NCBI GenBank assembly: GCA_031266895.1 | Contig: JAISAD010000117.1 | Coordinates: 1-29,437 of the forward strand | Reading direction: 5' to 3' | DNA: 29,437 nucleotides | Source: Bacteroidales bacterium | GTDB taxonomy: Bacteria; Bacteroidota; Bacteroidia; Bacteroidales; WCHB1-69 | Shown here: one piece after another, positions 24,272 to 29,437 of the stretch | Position numbering within the stretch: position 1 is the stretch's first letter | How the letters are laid out: every line of letters starts with the position of its first letter | Notes under the pieces: model-generated | Told to the model about the DNA's origin: nothing | Databases searched by the model: none | What the model saw: the letters and a program-made list of their open reading frames with translations, nothing else | Program-made: the position numbers and the translations under genes

Positions 24272-25015
24272 ATGAATGTCAATAAAATAAAATTGCTTTT
24301 ACAGAGATATTTTGTGGAAAACAGGCGTAAAAAATTTCAACTGTTTTTGATCGTTTTTTTGGGAGCCGCTTTGGTTTATTTTTTCGATCCGGCGGGAGTG
24401 TCAGGAGTTCAATACACAGTTTTTGCCATCTTTTGTTTTGTCTCAATGTGGATAGCATCTAAAGTTTTTTCTTTTGATATATCGCGCAAAGAGAGCGCTA
24501 TGAACTACCTTTTAGTGCCGGCCAACAGTGTCGAGAAGACAGTAGCCAATTTAATTCTTGTACACATTTTCATCAATATTTTATTGATCATTACTTTGTT
24601 TGCCGGTATCTGTTTTGGCATTATTATCGGTTCGCTCTATTTTCAATATTCGCTTAATCTCAGTTTTAATAATTTTGCCGCTGATTTTACCGACCTGTTT
24701 ACCCTTTCCAATATTTTAGAGTTTCTGGCTTTTCAGTCGCTCTTTATCTTTGGGTCGGTCTATTTTAGAAAAGGCGCCTTTGTCAAGACACTTCTCGCAC
24801 TGGGATTTTTCTTTCTTGTACTTCTATTTATCGGAATTGCTGTTTTTGGGCTTTTTCGTAACGAAACGGGTTATTATTATCCCTCACGTCCTTTGAATGT
24901 ATGGTTAGACGATTCTATAATCCAATATAAGTGCTTGAATAACATATTAAATATAGTTTGGATACCAGTTTGCTGGATATTAACATTTTTCAGATTAAGA
25001 GAAACGGAGGCATAA
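24272..25015 (+). CDS. ABC-2-type membrane permease
   Basis: The 247-residue protein has about six hydrophobic segments (about 23-39, 46-66, 88-122, 148-166, 174-196 and 222-242) and few charged loops. A conserved-looking KESAMNYLLVPANSVEKTVA between helices 2 and 3 is typical of permeases in this ABC/GntR type of operon. It starts 12 bases after the ATPase stop and ends 2 bases before the regulator start, so it is its partner. The likely function is export of, or protection against, a lipid or peptide; no substrate can be named. Confidence 0.82.
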   Translation: MNVNKIKLLLQRYFVENRRKKFQLFLIVFLGAALVYFFDPAGVSGVQYTVFAIFCFVSMWIASKVFSFDISRKESAMNYLLVPANSVEKTVANLILVHIFINILLIITLFAGICFGIIIGSLYFQYSLNLSFNNFAADFTDLFTLSNILEFLAFQSLFIFGSVYFRKGAFVKTLLALGFFFLVLLFIGIAVFGLFRNETGYYYPSRPLNVWLDDSIIQYKCLNNILNIVWIPVCWILTFFRLRETEA

Positions 25016-25017
25016 AA

Positions 25018-25374
25018 ATGATTTTTAAAGAGTCACTACCTATTTATCAGCAGATTGCCGATTACATTTGTGAGCAGATTTTGGCGCATCGATGGTTTGA
25101 AGGCGAGCGTATTTCCTCTGTGCGCGATTTGGGAAGTAATTTGGAAGTGAATCCTAACACCGTGATGCGCTCTTTTGAATGGCTGGTAAGCAAAGATATT
25201 ATTAGCAATAAACGCGGTGTAGGCTATTTTGTTACCGATAATGCCAAAGAACAGATTATCGCTTATCGCAGAACACGCTTTTTGGAAGAGGAGTTGCCTA
25301 ATGTGTTTAGTACAATGAAATTACTGCATATAGACATAGAGGAAATCAGAACATTATATAATAAAAACAGTTAA
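25018..25374 (+). CDS. GntR-family transcriptional regulator, YtrA subfamily
   Basis: The 118-residue protein has the N-terminal winged helix of GntR proteins: LPIYQQIADYICEQIL, ERISSVRDLGSNLEVNPNTV and RGVGYFVTD. Only a short helical C-terminal tail follows instead of a ligand-binding domain, which defines the YtrA subfamily. I chose ATG 25018 because the domain begins there and GGAGG (25006-25010) lies just ahead; an in-frame ATG at 24958 would overlap the permease gene. YtrA-type repressors usually control their own ABC operon. A fitting palindrome lies on the operon promoter at 23365-23389. Confidence 0.92.
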   Translation: MIFKESLPIYQQIADYICEQILAHRWFEGERISSVRDLGSNLEVNPNTVMRSFEWLVSKDIISNKRGVGYFVTDNAKEQIIAYRRTRFLEEELPNVFSTMKLLHIDIEEIRTLYNKNS

Positions 25375-25376
25375 TA

Positions 25377-26291
25377 ATGAAACAACAATTGATTATTTTA
25401 GGAATTGCTCTGAGTTTGCTGACCTCGGCCTGCTATTTTAAAAGCGACTACCTGGGCAATAAAAATGTGATACAAAGGAGTAAAGAGACGGATGTCTTTC
25501 AGGCTATTGAATTGGCCGGCTCCATCCGTAATTTGAAACTCTATTTTTCGCAGGATAGTGCTGCCCCTTTCATTCGGATAGAGGTGGATTCCAATATTTT
25601 GGATAAAGTGGCCATTTTTGTAAAAAACGACAAATTGACAATTAAAAATAAAGAAGAATATAGACACCTTCAATTAGTTCCCTCGGTTTTCAACATCTAT
25701 TGTAATGCAGCGGCTTTAACAGAGGTAAACATTATAGGCCAATCCAATGTGATTTGTAAAACGCCACTCGCCGGAGAATTGCTGGAAGTAAGAATCACCG
25801 GATCAGGCAACTTTATTGCAGAACAACATTCGTCCATAACTCAATTGGACGTTCGTATCACCAGTTCGGGCGATGCTGTCTTTAACGGGAATGGTCAAAC
25901 GGCGCAACTTAACTTGTCGGGTTCAGGCAATATTGAGTTGCAAGGGAATTATGCCAATATAGAGGGGCAAAGTAACGGCTCAGGCGACATCACCTGCAAG
26001 GGCAATGTCAAAGAGATAAACTTGCAGCAATCCGGTTCCGGAGATCTCCATTTGACAGGCAGTGCCGATAAAGCCAATCTGCAAATATTAGGTTCGGGTG
26101 GTGTAGATGCCAAACATTGTACGGTAAAACAGCTTGCGGCGCAAATATCGGGCAGTGGAAACATTGTCATTGAAGTGCAGGAATCGCTTTCTGCTAAAAT
26201 TGTCGGTAGCGGCTCTATTTTATATAAGGGCAATCCTGAGCAAGAGAACATTCACATATCGGGTAGCGGCAAGGTGGAATCTATGGAATAA
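25377..26291 (+). CDS. GIN-domain (DUF2807) beta-helix lipoprotein
   Basis: This 304-residue protein has a lipoprotein signal (MKQQLIILGIALSLLTSAC, lipid on Cys19). It is followed by a GIN/DUF2807 domain (putative auto-transporter adhesin head-like). At least nine rungs carry a GSG-type turn (ITGSGN, ITSSGD, LSGSGN, SNGSGD, QSGSGD, LGSGG, ISGSGN, IVGSGS, ISGSGK), roughly every 18-22 residues, consistent with a right-handed beta-helix. It starts 2 bases after the gntR stop and is therefore part of the ABC/GntR operon. GIN proteins are common envelope proteins in Bacteroidota with no settled function. Cotranscription suggests a surface protein under the same control. Confidence 0.88.
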   Translation: MKQQLIILGIALSLLTSACYFKSDYLGNKNVIQRSKETDVFQAIELAGSIRNLKLYFSQDSAAPFIRIEVDSNILDKVAIFVKNDKLTIKNKEEYRHLQLVPSVFNIYCNAAALTEVNIIGQSNVICKTPLAGELLEVRITGSGNFIAEQHSSITQLDVRITSSGDAVFNGNGQTAQLNLSGSGNIELQGNYANIEGQSNGSGDITCKGNVKEINLQQSGSGDLHLTGSADKANLQILGSGGVDAKHCTVKQLAAQISGSGNIVIEVQESLSAKIVGSGSILYKGNPEQENIHISGSGKVESME

Positions 26292-26331
26292 ATAAGAATA
26301 ATCAGTAAAAATAAACTAAAACAGCAAAATT

Positions 26332-29160
26332 ATGGTAAGAAAATTGTTTTTAATGCTAGCAGCTATTGTCTTTACATTCGGCGTAGTCATAGCACAAGAT
26401 CCTAACGGGACTATCAATAACGATCCGAATGTACGCATTGGCAAGTTAGACAATGGCATGACCTACTACATTCGTGTCAACAAAAAGCCAGAAAAGCGGG
26501 TAGAGTTTCGCTTGGCGGTAAATGCCGGTTCTAATCAGGAAAATGAAGATCAAAGAGGGTTGGCGCATTTTACCGAGCACATGGCTTTTAATGGCATTAA
26601 AGGCTATCCAGGCAATGCCGTAGTAAGTGAATTGCAAAAAATTGGGGTAGCTTTTGGCGCAGATTTAAATGCCTATACCTCATTCGATGAGACAGTTTAC
26701 ATGATTCAGCTGCCCTCAGACCAGCCCAAATACCTCAATCTTGGTTTCGACATCCTTTATGGATGGGCGGCAGGTCTCCTCTTTGACGATAAGGAGATTG
26801 ACGACGAAAGAGGTGTGATTATGGAAGAATATCGTATGGGACTGGGAGCCAGCGACCGTATGAGAAAAGAGTGGTTTCCGGTGCTGTTCAACGGTTCGCG
26901 CTATGCCGACCGTCTGCCTATCGGCTTGCCTGAAATCATCCAAAATTTCAAACACCAGGTTATTAAGGATTTTTACCGCGACTGGTATCGTCCCGATTTG
27001 CAGGCGGTTGTGATAGTAGGCGATATTGATGTAGATGCTACCGAAAAACGCATTAAAGAGTTGATGGGTGCTATTCCGAAAGCGCAAAATCCGAGGACGA
27101 AAGAGACTTACACCCGTCCTGAAAACAAAACGCCAATGGCAGTGGTTTGTACCGACCCCGAAGCTATGGGCACCACTGCTATAATTTATCGCATTAAACC
27201 TCGTTTTCAATTGGAAAAAATCGGTGATTACAAAACCGAAATGATGCACACCTTGTATAATATGATGTACGATTCCCGCTTTTCGGAAATGCAACAGCAA
27301 CCCAATTGTCCATTTGTGCAGGCTTCTACCGGTTACGATCAGTTTATTGGGACTATGGATGCATACGGCTCTTATGCCATTTGCAAGGACAATCAAATGG
27401 AAAATGCCTTGAAAGTGTTAATGCGGGAAGATTACAGAGTGTTGAAATATGGCTTTTTGCAGACTGAGCTAGACCGTGCCAAAGAGGAGTTGCTTAATGA
27501 ATACGAGCGTGCTGCCAAAGAGGTAAATAAAACCGAATCGGAAGCGTTTGCCAAAGAATATGTGGACCATTATTTGAATCAGGAACCCATTCCGGGCGTT
27601 AAAAGAGAGTTGACTTATGCTAAAAAATTCATTCCTGAAATTACATTGGCCGATGTAAATGCGCTGGCTAAGGAGTGGATTACCGAAGACAATCTGGTGG
27701 CTATTATTACTGCTCCCGAAAAGGAGGGAGCCAAAGCGCCTGCCAAAGAGGAGGTTTTGAATATTATACAGGATAAATTGTTAGCTAATGTAGAGCCCTA
27801 TGTGGATACTTACAAAGAGATGGATTTTGTAGATGCCGCTTCCATTAAAGCCGGTACAATTACCAATGTAAAAAATCTTGATACAGTTGATGCTAAGGAA
27901 TATACGCTCTCTAATGGGATTACGATAGTACTGAAAAAGACCGATTATAAGAATGATGAAATCCTGTTTAAAGCCCAGAGCAAAGGGGGGCTGAGTCTCT
28001 ATGACGTGCGAGACATTCCTTCTGCCGTGTTTGCCTCCGATTTGATTGACCGCGCCGGCATTGCCGAAATGAGCTATTCCGACCTCGAAAAGAAGATGAA
28101 GGGAAAAACTTATGGAGTGATGCCCTCTATCGGCGTACTTGGAGAATCATTTTCAGGCACTTCTGCTCCTAAAGATCTGGAAGAATTTATGAAATATCTG
28201 CATGCCTATTTTACCAATCAGCGCATTGATACCTCCGTATATGCTTTGGTAATCAGCGAAACCAGAGAGCAGATGAATATGATCCATCAAAATCCGCAGT
28301 ACAGATTCTTTGGGAAATTGATGAGTGCCGTGAACCAAAACGACCCCTATCAAACTACCAGCATTATTACGATGAATGACGATTTCCTGAACAGGATAAA
28401 TTATGAAAGAGCCGTGCAGGTTTTTAAAGAACGTTTCGCCAATCCGGCTGATTTTGTTTTCATTTTTGTAGGAAATTTCGATGACGTTCAAATGGATGAA
28501 CTGTTGAAAAAATATATAGCTTCATTGCCTACTACAGACAAGAAAGAGAAATTTAATGCTTCCGTGCTCAAAACTTTCCCGACTGCTCAAACCGAAGATG
28601 TTCTCTATGCCGGCAAGGAAGATCAAAGCTGGGTAGGTATTGTTTTTGAAGAAAACTATCCTCAATCACTTGAAAATGACATGACTGTAAATGTTATTGG
28701 AGAGGCTTTGAGCATTGAGCTTTTGGAAACTATTCGCGAAAAGATGAGTGGTGTTTATTCGCCAATGGCTAATGTGGGCAACGACAGGTATCCGCAAAAC
28801 CATTACGCCGCCTTAGTAGCATTCAGTTGCTCGCCCGACAATGTAGAAAAACTAAGCAATGCGGTACTGGATTTATTGCGGAAATTCCAGCAAAAGGGTC
28901 CCAAAAAAGAGACTTTGGAAAAGGTAAAAAAACAGATGATTAATTCAAAAGATAACCAATTGCAAACCAATAAATTTTGGTTAGCTTACATCAATGACAG
29001 ATATTTTGAAAATGAAACGGACAAACTCGACCTTATTAACAAATATAATGACCGTGTAAATGCCGTTACCAATACAGCTATTAAGCAGTTTTTGAAAAAT
29101 TATTTTGATGTAACTCACTATTTGCGAGTGGTTTTATATCCCGAAGCAAAAAAGCAGTAA
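26332..29160 (+). CDS. Exported M16-family zinc metallopeptidase (pitrilysin/insulinase-like)
   Basis: The 942-residue protein has a signal peptide (about 1-21, ending VVIAQ). The inverted zinc motif HFTEH (79-83) and the downstream acid in ERGVIMEEYR (159-168) are intact, so the N-terminal half should be catalytic. The C-terminal half keeps the inactive-domain layout and the Arg-Tyr pair in REKMSGVY that positions substrate. Two M16 domain pairs in one chain match the ~900-residue class. It is probably periplasmic and degrades peptides. It starts 40 bases after the GIN lipoprotein; no clear promoter is seen, so readthrough from that operon is possible. Confidence 0.93.
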   Translation: MVRKLFLMLAAIVFTFGVVIAQDPNGTINNDPNVRIGKLDNGMTYYIRVNKKPEKRVEFRLAVNAGSNQENEDQRGLAHFTEHMAFNGIKGYPGNAVVSELQKIGVAFGADLNAYTSFDETVYMIQLPSDQPKYLNLGFDILYGWAAGLLFDDKEIDDERGVIMEEYRMGLGASDRMRKEWFPVLFNGSRYADRLPIGLPEIIQNFKHQVIKDFYRDWYRPDLQAVVIVGDIDVDATEKRIKELMGAIPKAQNPRTKETYTRPENKTPMAVVCTDPEAMGTTAIIYRIKPRFQLEKIGDYKTEMMHTLYNMMYDSRFSEMQQQPNCPFVQASTGYDQFIGTMDAYGSYAICKDNQMENALKVLMREDYRVLKYGFLQTELDRAKEELLNEYERAAKEVNKTESEAFAKEYVDHYLNQEPIPGVKRELTYAKKFIPEITLADVNALAKEWITEDNLVAIITAPEKEGAKAPAKEEVLNIIQDKLLANVEPYVDTYKEMDFVDAASIKAGTITNVKNLDTVDAKEYTLSNGITIVLKKTDYKNDEILFKAQSKGGLSLYDVRDIPSAVFASDLIDRAGIAEMSYSDLEKKMKGKTYGVMPSIGVLGESFSGTSAPKDLEEFMKYLHAYFTNQRIDTSVYALVISETREQMNMIHQNPQYRFFGKLMSAVNQNDPYQTTSIITMNDDFLNRINYERAVQVFKERFANPADFVFIFVGNFDDVQMDELLKKYIASLPTTDKKEKFNASVLKTFPTAQTEDVLYAGKEDQSWVGIVFEENYPQSLENDMTVNVIGEALSIELLETIREKMSGVYSPMANVGNDRYPQNHYAALVAFSCSPDNVEKLSNAVLDLLRKFQQKGPKKETLEKVKKQMINSKDNQLQTNKFWLAYINDRYFENETDKLDLINKYNDRVNAVTNTAIKQFLKNYFDVTHYLRVVLYPEAKKQ

Positions 29161-29178
29161 CCCAAAGATCGTATTACA

Positions 29179-29400
29179 ATGAAAAAAATAACAAATAAAG
29201 CATTGTTAGCGATAGCAGCCCTTTTCATCGTAGCCACCGTTATTATTGCGGCTGTTTTCACACATAGATTTAACAAGGGGATATTGTTTCCTGATTACGA
29301 GCAGGTTATGCCTACTCAATCGTCGGCAAATGCTAACATCTTTTTAGATGATGCATCATCTGCATGCACCGAACCCGATACTGCTATTGCACAACCATAG
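29179..29400 (+). CDS. Small single-pass membrane protein
   Basis: The 73-residue protein has a basic start (MKKITNK) and one hydrophobic helix (about 8-27, ALLAIAALFIVATVIIAAVF). A short, mostly acidic and Ser/Ala-rich tail follows. There is no lipobox; it could be an anchored protein or carry a long signal. No family is recognised. It starts 18 bases after the M16 peptidase stop, so it is probably cotranscribed. An AAAGGAGG at the right edge of the window may be the ribosome site of a next gene. Confidence 0.6.
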   Translation: MKKITNKALLAIAALFIVATVIIAAVFTHRFNKGILFPDYEQVMPTQSSANANIFLDDASSACTEPDTAIAQP

Positions 29401-29437
29401 CAGCGAAAAAGTCGGAGGTGTTTTATTTTAAAGGAGG

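Noticed and set aside
29413..29437. Shine-Dalgarno-like AAAGGAGG at the right edge
   Set aside because: The following gene is outside the window, so no start can be tied to it.

Overview
The window comes from a member of the Bacteroidota (class Bacteroidia; the order cannot be set from this sequence). The evidence is C-terminal type IX secretion (T9SS) sorting domains, several TAnnTTTG-type -7 promoter boxes, few Shine-Dalgarno sites, and families typical of the phylum: secreted TlpA-like thioredoxin proteins, a GIN/DUF2807 lipoprotein, and a LolA/dehydratase/glycosyltransferase cassette. Coding density is high. No tRNA, rRNA, CRISPR array or insertion sequence was seen.

Region by region: (1) 1-3747, minus strand: a very large secreted CotH-kinase-like protein that stays open to the left edge. 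It has two CotH modules, the second without the active-site acidic residues, and a T9SS tail. (2) 3768-4760, minus: a GNAT/FemAB-like acyltransferase. (3) 4797-5530, plus: the 3' part of a T9SS cargo gene, apparently frameshifted and missing its 5' end, closed by a strong terminator. (4) 5631-10804, plus: LolA-like carrier, hotdog dehydratase-like protein, family 2 glycosyltransferase, then mfd. (5) 10901-11253, minus: two tiny lipoproteins that overlap by ATGA. (6) 11540-16323, plus: purC, a beta-CASP metallo-beta-lactamase RNase, an unrecognised lipoprotein, and a polyprenyl-phosphate sugar transferase. (7) 16357-19268, minus: two related TlpA-like thioredoxin proteins. (8) 19395-23099, minus: ftsZ, ftsA, ftsQ, the distal end of the division cluster. 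(9) 23426-26291, plus: ABC ATPase, permease, YtrA-like GntR repressor and GIN-domain lipoprotein, with a candidate operator on the promoter. (10) 26332-29400, plus: an exported M16 metallopeptidase and a small single-pass membrane protein.

Much of the window serves the envelope: secretion cargo, lipid or polyprenyl glycan assembly, periplasmic thiol proteins, septation, and a regulated ABC system. Housekeeping genes (mfd, purC) lie between these blocks. The points most worth a second look are the active/degenerate tandem CotH protein, FtsZ with unusual residues in its nucleotide pocket (GKGTGTG, and a displaced arginine after EG), the AGTG/CACT operator of the YtrA-like operon, and the coupled micro-lipoproteins.
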